Of a DNA stretch of 64,000 nt, positions 26,043-34,144 are shown in pieces. The notes beneath the pieces were generated by a model, which searched no databases, was not told where the DNA came from, and was given only the letters and a program-made list of their open reading frames with translations. The stretch comes from Rouxiella sp. WC2420 (lineage in GTDB: Bacteria; Pseudomonadota; Gammaproteobacteria; Enterobacterales; Enterobacteriaceae), in the NCBI RefSeq assembly GCF_041200025.1, contig NZ_CP165628.1, positions 682,001 to 746,000 of the forward strand. The letters are read 5' to 3'. Position 1 is the stretch's first letter; each line of letters begins with the position of its first letter. The position numbers were made by a program, and so were the translations under genes.

Positions 26043-27558
26043 TAACCTCGGTTGGGACTGTTTTCAGGCACAGTGCCGCAAAAACAATCGCTGCCGATAT
26101 TAGCGTTATTGCCGCCAGCCACAGTAGCAGGTGTTGAAACGCGCTGGCATAAATGGCGGTGAGCTGCAAAGCATTGGTGGAAGGTAATTCCAGCAGCGCC
26201 TGATGCAGATCGCCAGTTGCCAGGCGCTGCACGGCCAGGCTTGCCGTGTGGCTGTCTTTTGCAAGAGAAAGTTGCTGGATCCCCTGGCCGACAAACCCCG
26301 CCAGCATTGCACCTACGATAGCTAAAGCGATGCCTTCACCCGCCACGCGGGTGGTGCTGAAGATACCGGTTGCCATACCAGCGCGTTCTTTTGGCACCAC
26401 ACTAATCGACAGTCCGTCCATCAGGCCCCACGGCAAACCAATACCGATGCCGATGAGCGCCATAGGCGCCAGCGCGGCGAACATGTCCTGACTGGCAATC
26501 GCCTGACTGAGCCAGCCCAGTCCAATCGCTGAAATCACCAGACCTAAGGTGCAAACCAGCCCTGCAGAAATCCAGTGGGTTAGCAAGGCAGCAAACATTG
26601 GAATAATCAGCATCGGCAGCGATAGTGCCATCATCATCAGTCCGGCCTGTTCCTCGTTCATACCCGTTATGCCGATAAACTGCATCGGCAACAGCACCAG
26701 CAGCACCACAAAAGCAAAGGCCGTGGACAGTGGCAATGCCTGCACGCCAATAAAACGGGCATAACGAAATAGCGAGAGATCCAGCATCGGATGCCGCACT
26801 TTGCGTTCAACTGCTACAAATAAAATCAGCAGTACTACAGTTGCGCCGAGCAGGCCCAGCACCTCGACACTGGTCGTTCCTTTGGAAGGAATTTCCATCA
26901 GCCCCCAAGTCAGCAACGCTAACATAGCGGTGAAAAGCACCGTGCCGGGCCAATCGATTCCCGCGGCGTTAGGGTTTTTCGACTCATTAAGGCGCGTGAC
27001 GGCCACTGAAAGTGAAAGCAGGGCGATGACCATGGAGGATAAAAACACCGCGCGCCAGCCGAAATGGGCAATCAGCAGCCCGGCGAGAAACGGTCCAAAC
27101 GCCAGTCCAACGCCGAAACTGGTGCCAAGCATACTGAAGGCGCGCATTTGTGCTCGCCCCTCAAATTCTTGTGCCAGCGAAGCCGAACCTCCGGCCAGCG
27201 CGGCAGCAGCGGCAACACCTTGTGCAGCTCGCATCAGGTCAATCCATATCAGGCTTGAGCTAAAGCCGATCAGTCCAGAAAATAGCGCAAACAGTGAGAC
27301 GCCGATGATAAAGACCTTTTTGCGGCCAATTTCATCGGCCAGCGCTCCAGCGGCCATCAGGAAACAGCCAAAGCTCAGCATAAAGGCGTTGGTTATCCAG
27401 CTTAGGGCCTGAGCGCTGCCGCCCAGTTCGCGGCTGATAACCGGGGTAGCAATGGAACCGCTAACGAAGCTCAATGGCAGAATAATCGCCGCCAGGCAGA
27501 TGGCGACCAGCACCGGAGTTTTATTCGCCTGCGCGGCGGTAACAGTGGGATTACTCAT
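26014..27558 (-). CDS. DHA2-type MFS drug exporter (14 helices)
   Basis: A 514-residue major facilitator of the DHA2 (EmrB/QacA) type with about 14 hydrophobic segments. Motif A appears as GALADEIGRKKVFIIG after helix 2, and motif C-like AFGPFLAGLLIAHFGWRAVF in helix 5 is typical of drug:H+ antiporters. The translation starts at 27558. It is divergent from a LysR regulator (120 bp gap) and sits next to a quinone/FMN reductase, so export of a redox-active compound is plausible. The substrate is unknown. Confidence 0.87.
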   Translation of the reverse strand: MSNPTVTAAQANKTPVLVAICLAAIILPLSFVSGSIATPVISRELGGSAQALSWITNAFMLSFGCFLMAAGALADEIGRKKVFIIGVSLFALFSGLIGFSSSLIWIDLMRAAQGVAAAAALAGGSASLAQEFEGRAQMRAFSMLGTSFGVGLAFGPFLAGLLIAHFGWRAVFLSSMVIALLSLSVAVTRLNESKNPNAAGIDWPGTVLFTAMLALLTWGLMEIPSKGTTSVEVLGLLGATVVLLILFVAVERKVRHPMLDLSLFRYARFIGVQALPLSTAFAFVVLLVLLPMQFIGITGMNEEQAGLMMMALSLPMLIIPMFAALLTHWISAGLVCTLGLVISAIGLGWLSQAIASQDMFAALAPMALIGIGIGLPWGLMDGLSISVVPKERAGMATGIFSTTRVAGEGIALAIVGAMLAGFVGQGIQQLSLAKDSHTASLAVQRLATGDLHQALLELPSTNALQLTAIYASAFQHLLLWLAAITLISAAIVFAALCLKTVPTEVSETLCEPDQ

Positions 27559-27678
27559 GAGAATTTTCCAGAGAGGATGAGGCCCATGATGATAAAATGT
27601 CTTTAATTTGACTGAAATGGGTTATCTGTCCGATGATTAAGGACAAAATCGCTCTAATCGGACGTTGAGAACAGCTAA

Positions 27679-28566
27679 ATGGATAATATCAACGGTATGC
27701 TGGCGTTTGTGCGCGCCGCCGAGTGTCAAAGTTTTACAGCAGCGGGTGAACGACTGGGTATCTCCGCCTCGGCTGTCGGCAAGAGCGTGGCGCGACTTGA
27801 GTCTAGACTTAACGTCAGGCTGTTTAATCGCAGCACGCGGCGCATAAGCCTTACTGACGAAGGTCAGCTGTTTTTTGAACGCTGCCAGACAATTGTTTCG
27901 CAAATAGAGGAGGCAGAACATGAACTCTCACGCCTGTCATCTCAACCACGCGGTAAGCTGCGAGTCAGCCTACCGGCGATAGGGTATCGGATACTGCTGC
28001 CTTATTTGTCGGAATTTATGCAGCGTTACCCAGAAATCGAGCTGGAATTAGATTTCAGCGACCGTATGGTGGATATCATCGCCGAGGGGATTGACGTGGC
28101 AATGCGCAGCGGCGAGCTAACCGATTCGGAAATGATGTCGAGAAATCTGGGACCGTTTCGCTTTGTGATTGTCGGCAGCGCGGATTACTTTTCACGCCAC
28201 CCGCAGCCTATCGTGCCCGAAGATTTGCAGCAGCATCATTGCCTGCGTTATCGCTTTCCAAAAAATGGACATGTTCAAAGCTGGGATTTCAATAACCAAT
28301 TTCAGGGAACTATCCCCACCGCACTGTCGTTTAACAATCTTGAAGGTTTGTTGCAGGCTTCGCTGCGCGGCATTGGCCTGACTTATGCGCCGCAGTTTAT
28401 TGTGAAAGAGTATCTGGCTTCGGGGGAATTAATTTCAGTGCTGGAGGACTACTTGGATGATGCAGGAAAGTTTTCAATAGTCTGGCCAAGCAGCCGCCAT
28501 TTATTGCCAAAAATTCGCGTTTTTATCGACTTTTTGAGCGAAAAAAAGCTGATCACCGAGAATTAG
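27679..28566 (+). CDS. LysR-family regulator divergent from the MFS exporter
   Basis: A 295-residue LysR-type regulator: N-terminal helix-turn-helix (SFTAAGERLGISASAVGKSVARLE) followed by an effector domain (PRGKLRVSLPAIGYRILLP). It resembles the large CrgA/AaeR-like subgroup of enterobacteria that controls adjacent exporters. The ATG overlaps no neighbour and the divergent exporter gene is its evident target. Confidence 0.87.
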   Translation: MDNINGMLAFVRAAECQSFTAAGERLGISASAVGKSVARLESRLNVRLFNRSTRRISLTDEGQLFFERCQTIVSQIEEAEHELSRLSSQPRGKLRVSLPAIGYRILLPYLSEFMQRYPEIELELDFSDRMVDIIAEGIDVAMRSGELTDSEMMSRNLGPFRFVIVGSADYFSRHPQPIVPEDLQQHHCLRYRFPKNGHVQSWDFNNQFQGTIPTALSFNNLEGLLQASLRGIGLTYAPQFIVKEYLASGELISVLEDYLDDAGKFSIVWPSSRHLLPKIRVFIDFLSEKKLITEN

Positions 28567-28625
28567 CCCGACCGCGCATCCAGCGTCGAGTCGGCCTATT
28601 TTGTCGCGCTGCGTTAAAACATGGG

Positions 28626-29549
28626 TCAGTCGTAAAGATCGGGAACGATCATGGTTTCTGGCAGCATTGTTCTTTGATAATCATCGCTATAGGTACGTTT
28701 CGGCAGTTGAATAGTTGGCACCTCTGTTTCTTCATACGGCACCTGTTCCAGCAAATGATTAATGCAATTAAGGCGGGCTTTCTTCTTGTCTACACCTTGC
28801 ACTATCCACCAGGGCGCTTCTGGAATGTGCGTACGTTTGAGCATCACTTCCTTGGCGGCAGTATAATTCTCCCAACGTCGACGGCTCTCAAGATCCATCG
28901 GGCTGAGTTTCCACTGTTTTAACGGGTCGTGAATACGGCTCAGGAAGCGCAGTTCTTGCTCTTCATCGGTAATCGAGAACCAGTATTTCACTATCTGGAT
29001 ACCGCTGCGGGTGAGCATTTTTTCAAATTCGGGTACGCTGCGAAAGAACTCCTCATATTCCTGGTCGCTGCAAAATCCCATCACCTTTTCAACACCTGCG
29101 CGGTTGTACCAACTGCGGTCAAAAAGGACTATTTCACCAGCGGCGGGCAGATGGGCGATATAACGTTGAAAATACCACTGCGTGCGTTCGCGATCGTTAG
29201 GGGCGGGCAGCGCAGCAACGCGACAGGTGCGAGGGTTTAGCCGCTGAGTAATTCGTTTAATCACGCCGCCTTTTCCTGCGGCATCACGGCCTTCAAAAAT
29301 AATGACGATGCGATGACCGGTGCGCATCACCCAATCTTGCATTTTTACCAGCTCGCCCTGCAAACGCAGCAGCTCGCGGAAATACTGTTTGCGCCAGGTT
29401 TTTTGTTCGTCTGAATCCGGCTCGCCGTCGCCAAGGCGGCGGTCGTCCAGTTCCATTTCCAGCTCTTCATCGTAGCTGTCATAAAATTCTTGTAATAAGC
29501 GTTGGTTAAAGGTGAATTCACCTGCTGTACCGTTTTCGTGCATAGCCAT
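28626..29549 (-). CDS. ppk2: polyphosphate kinase 2 (PPK2, class I)
   Basis: Transfers phosphate between polyphosphate and nucleotides, in most class I enzymes making GTP or ATP from the diphosphate. The 307 residues contain a Walker A motif (FEGRDAAGKGGVIKR), the lid segment PNDRERTQWYFQRY and a Walker B region (IVLFDRSWYNRAGVE), all intact. I take the ATG at 29549 (GAGGGAAAGCGTT upstream); the frame continues 31 codons further but with no better site. It diverges from a CorA-type channel. E. coli K-12 lacks PPK2, so this is accessory relative to it. Confidence 0.92.
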   Translation of the reverse strand: MAMHENGTAGEFTFNQRLLQEFYDSYDEELEMELDDRRLGDGEPDSDEQKTWRKQYFRELLRLQGELVKMQDWVMRTGHRIVIIFEGRDAAGKGGVIKRITQRLNPRTCRVAALPAPNDRERTQWYFQRYIAHLPAAGEIVLFDRSWYNRAGVEKVMGFCSDQEYEEFFRSVPEFEKMLTRSGIQIVKYWFSITDEEQELRFLSRIHDPLKQWKLSPMDLESRRRWENYTAAKEVMLKRTHIPEAPWWIVQGVDKKKARLNCINHLLEQVPYEETEVPTIQLPKRTYSDDYQRTMLPETMIVPDLYD

Positions 29550-29755
29550 AACGCTTTCCCTCAAATGTCTTGCTGTATGCCAATTAATTCCACTAGGATT
29601 ATTGGTAATAAACATGACACTTTTATGAAGTAAAAATGACATTTAAGTTTCTGATTTATTATGGGATTTATATTATCTAATCGCGCTGAAATAGGTTGAT
29701 TTTTATCTGCCAGTTGGCGTAATTAAGCAATGTTCCCGAAGATTACCCATAAAAT

Positions 29756-30775
29756 ATGCTGGAAGATAAAACGCACAAAGTAGACTTTAGCGACGAAGTC
29801 ACAGGACTGATTTATGGTTTTGTCTTTCAGGAACATCTGCCCCCAAGGCGAGTCACTTCCGGGCAGATCCTTGATGAATATCAGCAGCAGAAAAATGCTC
29901 CCGGTTTTTTATGGCTGCATATCAATCTTAATCACGCTGCATCTGAAAAATGGCTGCGCAAGCAGTTTGCGATTGAAGATTTTTTCTTCGAGGAAATACG
30001 CCAAGGCTCGCACAGCACGCGGATAGAAAGCCAGAATGATGTGCTGTTCGCGGTGCTCAATGATGCCAACTTCCATCAGGACGGTTCCGGCGAAGAGACC
30101 GCTACGCTGTGGCTTTACTGTTGCACCGGACTGGTAATCACCGCGCGCCACAAGCCGGTAAGATTGATCGAACGGCTATTTCGACGGCTGGATCAGTTTA
30201 CGCCAAGCTCGCCAACGGCATTGTTGGTGCATTTGCTTGAAGAGCAGGAAGACGTGCTGGAGCAAATTGTTCGCCAGGCTAATCTTTATGTCGATCAAAT
30301 CGAAGAAAGGTTACTCAGCGGGTTGGTTAAGAAAAATCGTACCCGTCTGGGTCGTATGCGCAGGCAACTTTTGCGCTTTCAACGTCTGCTGGCACCGGAA
30401 CCGGCTGCGCTGTTTCGCCTGATGAATCGACCGCCACGCTGGCTTGGCACTGAAGTCGTCAGAGACTTACGCCAGTTTGCCGAAGAATTCACCGTGGTAC
30501 TTAACGACCTGGTTGGACTAACCGAGCGTATTCGCCTGTTGCAGGAGGAAATCTCCTCAAGTCAGATGGAGCAGAACAACCGCTCACTGTACGTCTTGAC
30601 CGTAATCACTGTGCTGGCGCTGCCGATCAACATTGTGGCCGGTTTCTTCGGCATGAACGTCGGTGGTATTCCACTGGCTGCCAATCCGCACGGATTTGTG
30701 TTGCTGGTGCTGGTGGTGGCGATTTTTACTGCCATTGCGGGCTGGTTTGCCTTGCGAAAACGCGACGACGATTAA
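29756..30775 (+). CDS. CorA/ZntB-family divalent cation channel
   Basis: A 339-residue protein with a long cytoplasmic N-terminal domain, a coiled helix (residues 160-270) and two C-terminal membrane helices. The loop between them carries GMNVGGIP: it has the GMN selectivity motif of CorA, while E. coli ZntB has GVN, though GGIP recalls ZntB. It therefore sits between CorA (Mg2+/Co2+) and ZntB (Zn2+) on sequence features. The chosen ATG has no clear ribosome site. The gene ends 45 bp before a convergent LysR gene. Confidence 0.85.
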   Translation: MLEDKTHKVDFSDEVTGLIYGFVFQEHLPPRRVTSGQILDEYQQQKNAPGFLWLHINLNHAASEKWLRKQFAIEDFFFEEIRQGSHSTRIESQNDVLFAVLNDANFHQDGSGEETATLWLYCCTGLVITARHKPVRLIERLFRRLDQFTPSSPTALLVHLLEEQEDVLEQIVRQANLYVDQIEERLLSGLVKKNRTRLGRMRRQLLRFQRLLAPEPAALFRLMNRPPRWLGTEVVRDLRQFAEEFTVVLNDLVGLTERIRLLQEEISSSQMEQNNRSLYVLTVITVLALPINIVAGFFGMNVGGIPLAANPHGFVLLVLVVAIFTAIAGWFALRKRDDD

Positions 30776-30820
30776 CCCGCCATAAGCCAAGGGGCGATTC
30801 TTTACGCCCTTTTTTTAGGT

Positions 30821-31726
30821 CTACAGCACCAGCTGTTCCATCATCACGATCACTTTTTGAATCACGATTTGTGCCGCTCGCGAAAGCTGACGGCGAGGTG
30901 CAACGCACAGGGCAAGGGTCAGCGGTTTCACGCTATGCCCCTGCAACGGCACAAACGCCAGGCGTTTTTCCTGCAAATCGGGGATCACATCCAGCAGGCT
31001 CAGCACGCCAACGCCTGCTCCCATTCGGATTAGTTCGCGCATCATGCGCACATCATTGCAGACAATCGACGGCGTTTCGTGCAGTTGATAGCGATTGTAA
31101 AGCAACTTGGCGCGGGCGTTGACCATCAGCGGTTCCGACGGAATAATCTGCCGGTATTCAGTGATTTCACTGAAAGAGAGGACCTTTTTTTCGGCCAGAG
31201 GATGGCCGATCGGCAAAGCGATACCAATGGGCAGTTCAGCAAAGGCACGCACCTCCAGGCCGGTATGTTCAATCGGGTCGAGCAGCAGGCCAAAATCCAC
31301 CTCGGCCGAACTGACGTGTTCACTGATATTGCGCCCTTCCTCGATGCGAATATTAAAGGTCAGGTAGGGAAATTCTTTGCCAACGTCAGCAATCAGCTGA
31401 GCGACCATACCTTCGCTCAATGCCGCAATCATCGAGATACTGACGTGTCCGCGGCGCAGGCCCTGCATTTCGTCAAAGCGCTCTCGGGTTCGGGCGAATT
31501 CTTTACGCCAGCGCTTGATGTCATCGAACAGTACTTCCCCAGCTGAGGTCAGCTTAAGACCGGTAGGCAGTCGCTCAAATAATGGTGTTTCCATGGTCTG
31601 CTCAGCCTGCAAAATTTGCCGGTTGATTGCCGATGCGGAAACGTGCAAAGTTTCTGCGGCTTTGCGTAAACTTCCCGTTCGGGCAACTTCTACAAAATAT
31701 TGTGAAAAGCGAGAAAATGGTGACAT
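30821..31726 (-). CDS. LysR-family regulator divergent from the purine permease
   Basis: A 301-residue LysR-type regulator with N-terminal helix-turn-helix (GSLRKAAETLHVSASAINRQILQAE) and an effector domain that includes VSISMIAALSEGMVAQL. Start ATG at 31726. It is divergent from the NCS2 permease across 302 bp, so it may control purine uptake, but that region also contains a long structured leader, and the pairing is inferred from position only. Confidence 0.86.
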   Translation of the reverse strand: MSPFSRFSQYFVEVARTGSLRKAAETLHVSASAINRQILQAEQTMETPLFERLPTGLKLTSAGEVLFDDIKRWRKEFARTRERFDEMQGLRRGHVSISMIAALSEGMVAQLIADVGKEFPYLTFNIRIEEGRNISEHVSSAEVDFGLLLDPIEHTGLEVRAFAELPIGIALPIGHPLAEKKVLSFSEITEYRQIIPSEPLMVNARAKLLYNRYQLHETPSIVCNDVRMMRELIRMGAGVGVLSLLDVIPDLQEKRLAFVPLQGHSVKPLTLALCVAPRRQLSRAAQIVIQKVIVMMEQLVL

Positions 31727-31887
31727 AAGAGGTGTACTAATTTTTGCAGTGAATTAGTGAGATATCTATTATGGACTGCATCACCTATTTTTCCTAGATT
31801 GTACGGTGGTTCTTTGTAAAACAGTCACATCAGACGTTTTTTATACAAATAGGCTATAAATGTAGCAGCAGTGATGACAGGGTTCGT

Positions 31888-31972
31888 CAAAACACGCCAT
31901 AACTCCGTGTGTCTTTAAATAGAGTCGGACGAATCTTTGATATTTTGACTCTTGGCTCGCGGACGTGTTTTG
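31888..31972 (+). promoter_or_regulatory. possible structured 5' leader of the purine permease
   Basis: CAAAACACG (31888-31896) pairs with CGTGTTTTG (31964-31972), enclosing a second stem AGAGTC (31921-31926) with GACTCT (31947-31952). The structure lies 56-140 bp before the permease start inside a 302-bp gap without genes. It does not fit the purine riboswitch consensus I remember. It may be a cis-regulatory RNA or a set of protein operators. Confidence 0.4.
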
Positions 31973-32028
31973 AAAGACAAAACTTATAACAAGCGTGTAA
32001 TTCATACAACGCGACCGAGAGACATCTA

Positions 32029-33324
32029 ATGTTAGAGAAAATTTTTAAACTCAAAGCTCATCGCACTAACGTGCGTACCGAGATATTGGCAGGCTTGACC
32101 ACTTTCCTGGCAATGGCTTATATCCTGTTTGTAAACCCATCTATATTAGGCGCGACCGGTATGGACAAAGGATCCGTATTTGTTGCTACTTGTCTGGCTG
32201 CCGCAATCGGTTCCGCATTAATGGGATTCATTGCCAATTACCCTATCGCGCTGGCGCCAGGTATGGGGCTGAACGCCTTTTTCACCTATACCGTTGTGCT
32301 GCACATGGGCTACAACTGGCATATCGCGCTGGGTTCCGTGTTCCTCTCGGCCTGTATTTTCTTCGCGTTATCAATTTTCAAAATCCGTGAATGGATTATT
32401 CGCAGTATTCCTCTACCGCTGCGCTCGGCGATCGCCGCTGGTATTGGCCTGTTCCTGGCGCTAATCGCGCTTGAAACCTCGGGTATCGTGATTGGTAATC
32501 CGGCCACGCTGGTGGGTATTGGCGATCTGACCAAGCCTGGACCGCTGTTTGCGATCCTCGGTTTTATCATCATCGTGGTGCTGGAAGCCCGTAAAGTGAC
32601 CGGTGCCGTGCTGATTGGTATTCTTGCGGTGACAATTTTGTCTATCGCGCTGGGTTATTCACCGTTTGGTGGCGTAATGTCGATGCCGCCTTCTATCGCC
32701 CCAACCTTCCTGCAGCTGGATATTAAGGGTGCCTTTAACATTGGCCTGATAAGCGTAGTATTCGCCTTCCTGTTCGTCGACGTATTCGACAACTCGGGTA
32801 CCCTGATTGGCGTCACCAAACGCGCAGGCCTGACTGACGCAGACGGCAATATTCCAAAAATGGGGCGCGCTCTGATTGCCGACAGCGCTGCAGCACTGTT
32901 TGGCTCATTGCTGGGGACCTCGACCACGACCAGCTATATTGAATCCGCAGCTGGCGTCGAGGCGGGCGGTCGTACTGGCCTGACCGCAATCGTTGTCGGT
33001 ATCCTGTTCCTGCTGAGTTTGTTCTTTGCTCCACTGGCAGGCAGCGTTCCTGCATTTGCAACCGCACCGGCCCTGTTGTTCATTGCGGTACTGATGACCT
33101 CAGGTCTGGCTGAAATCGACTGGAAAGATATCACTGTTGCAGCGCCGGTTACCGTCACTGCACTGACTATGCCGCTGACTTACTCAATTGCCAACGGTAT
33201 CGCTTTCGGCTTTATCACCTGGACACTGGTAAAACTGTTGAGTGGCCGCGGTCGTGAACTGAATGCGGCGCTAATTATTCTGTCGATTCTGTTTGTGATC
33301 AAATTGGGTTGGTTGAGCGCGTAA
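32029..33324 (+). CDS. NCS2-family purine permease (AzgA/GhxP type)
   Basis: A 431-residue inner-membrane symporter of the AzgA-like branch of NCS2 that takes up adenine, guanine or hypoxanthine with protons. Signature segments are NPSILGATGMD, APGMGLNAFFTYTVV in helix 3, FVDVFDNSGTLIGVTKRAGL and GTSTTTSYIESAAGVEAGGRTGLTA-type motifs near helix 10. Length and ends match the E. coli YjcD/PurP group. The upstream leader may be regulatory. Which purine it prefers cannot be decided from the sequence. Confidence 0.9.
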   Translation: MLEKIFKLKAHRTNVRTEILAGLTTFLAMAYILFVNPSILGATGMDKGSVFVATCLAAAIGSALMGFIANYPIALAPGMGLNAFFTYTVVLHMGYNWHIALGSVFLSACIFFALSIFKIREWIIRSIPLPLRSAIAAGIGLFLALIALETSGIVIGNPATLVGIGDLTKPGPLFAILGFIIIVVLEARKVTGAVLIGILAVTILSIALGYSPFGGVMSMPPSIAPTFLQLDIKGAFNIGLISVVFAFLFVDVFDNSGTLIGVTKRAGLTDADGNIPKMGRALIADSAAALFGSLLGTSTTTSYIESAAGVEAGGRTGLTAIVVGILFLLSLFFAPLAGSVPAFATAPALLFIAVLMTSGLAEIDWKDITVAAPVTVTALTMPLTYSIANGIAFGFITWTLVKLLSGRGRELNAALIILSILFVIKLGWLSA

Positions 33325-33373
33325 TCGCGAGCCAATCCCGTAAAAATCCCTCTTTCAACAATGAATGAGGGGC

Positions 33374-33402
33374 AGGGTGGAAGGTGCTGATGCCTCCACC
33401 CT
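33374..33402 (+). terminator. hairpin after the purine permease
   Basis: AGGGTGG-A-AGG pairs with CCT-CCACCCT (one bulged A) across a 9-nt loop, 49 bases after the permease stop. It is followed by an A-rich rather than T-rich tract, so efficiency is doubtful. Confidence 0.45.
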
Positions 33403-33609
33403 AAATAAAATTCCCCAATTATTCAGCCCATGCATCCCAATCCTTGTTTTATCGCAATTTAACTGCACTAACTGTGCTGCGAACCGCCTTTCTGTGCCCC
33501 TAAACTTCAAAAATACGCCAGCTTTTGTTATATTATTGAGCACTTCGTCAGTGAGGTTTTTATCTGCCGAAAGTGTTTATTTTTAATCCCGCTTTCCCAG
33601 GATAACGAC

Positions 33610-34071
33610 ATGTTAGATTTTCGCTTTCCGACAGCAATGCAGATGGTTTTTAGTGTGGCACTGGCTGAAAAGTCAGGACAGCGCTGTACCAGTGCGACTC
33701 TGGCAGCGAGCCTGGAAGCCAATCCCAGCTTTATTCGTAAACTGATGGTGCCGCTTACCCATCACGGCATTATTGTTTCGACGCTGGGCCGAACCGGTTC
33801 CATTCGCCTTGGGCGGCTGGCCGACGCGATTACCCTGCGCGATATTTATACCGCGGTCATTGAAGATAAACGCCTGTGGGCCGCTCGACCGGAAGGGTCG
33901 GCAAAGTGCCTGGTAAGTGCCAATGCCTGTGGTTATTTCAAATCGGTAGTTTATGAGGCCGAAGAGGCTTCGATGGCGGTTCTCGCTCGCTATACCGTCG
34001 CAGACGCGCTGGCAGAGTTTGAGCAAAATGGCAGCTATAACTGCACCGGTGCCGAGTTGTCCGTTAAATAA
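33610..34071 (+). CDS. oqxR: Rrf2-family repressor OqxR
   Basis: A 153-residue Rrf2-family winged-helix regulator: residues 1-70 contain the helix-turn-helix (CTSATLAASLEANPSFIRKLMVPLTHHGII) and a wing (GRTGSIRLGR). It has Cys residues in AKCLVSANAC but not the three-Cys iron-sulphur cluster pattern of IscR or NsrR. In Klebsiella an Rrf2 protein, OqxR, lies beside oqxAB and represses it; the identical position here, convergent with oqxB, supports this name. An AGGAT site precedes the ATG. Confidence 0.85.
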   Translation: MLDFRFPTAMQMVFSVALAEKSGQRCTSATLAASLEANPSFIRKLMVPLTHHGIIVSTLGRTGSIRLGRLADAITLRDIYTAVIEDKRLWAARPEGSAKCLVSANACGYFKSVVYEAEEASMAVLARYTVADALAEFEQNGSYNCTGAELSVK

Positions 34072-34090
34072 TTAACAACATCTGAATAAA

Positions 34091-34122
34091 AAAGGGGACT
34101 TGCCTGATAGCGAGTCCCCTTT
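34091..34122. terminator. bidirectional terminator between oqxR and oqxB
   Basis: A perfect 10-bp stem (AAAGGGGACT with AGTCCCCTTT) closes a 12-nt loop between the convergent stops, with an A-run on the left and T-rich sequence on the right. Confidence 0.75.
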
Positions 34123-34144
34123 GTTGTTTCTGGCAGATGCGGAT

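Noticed and set aside
26801..27412. 203-residue plus-strand frame
   Set aside because: It is antisense to the DHA2 exporter, low complexity (Ser/Ala/Pro rich) and lacks a ribosome site; a shadow of the real gene.
31888..31972. Purine riboswitch
   Set aside because: The conserved junction and loop bases of purine riboswitches are not recognisable; left as an unassigned structured leader.
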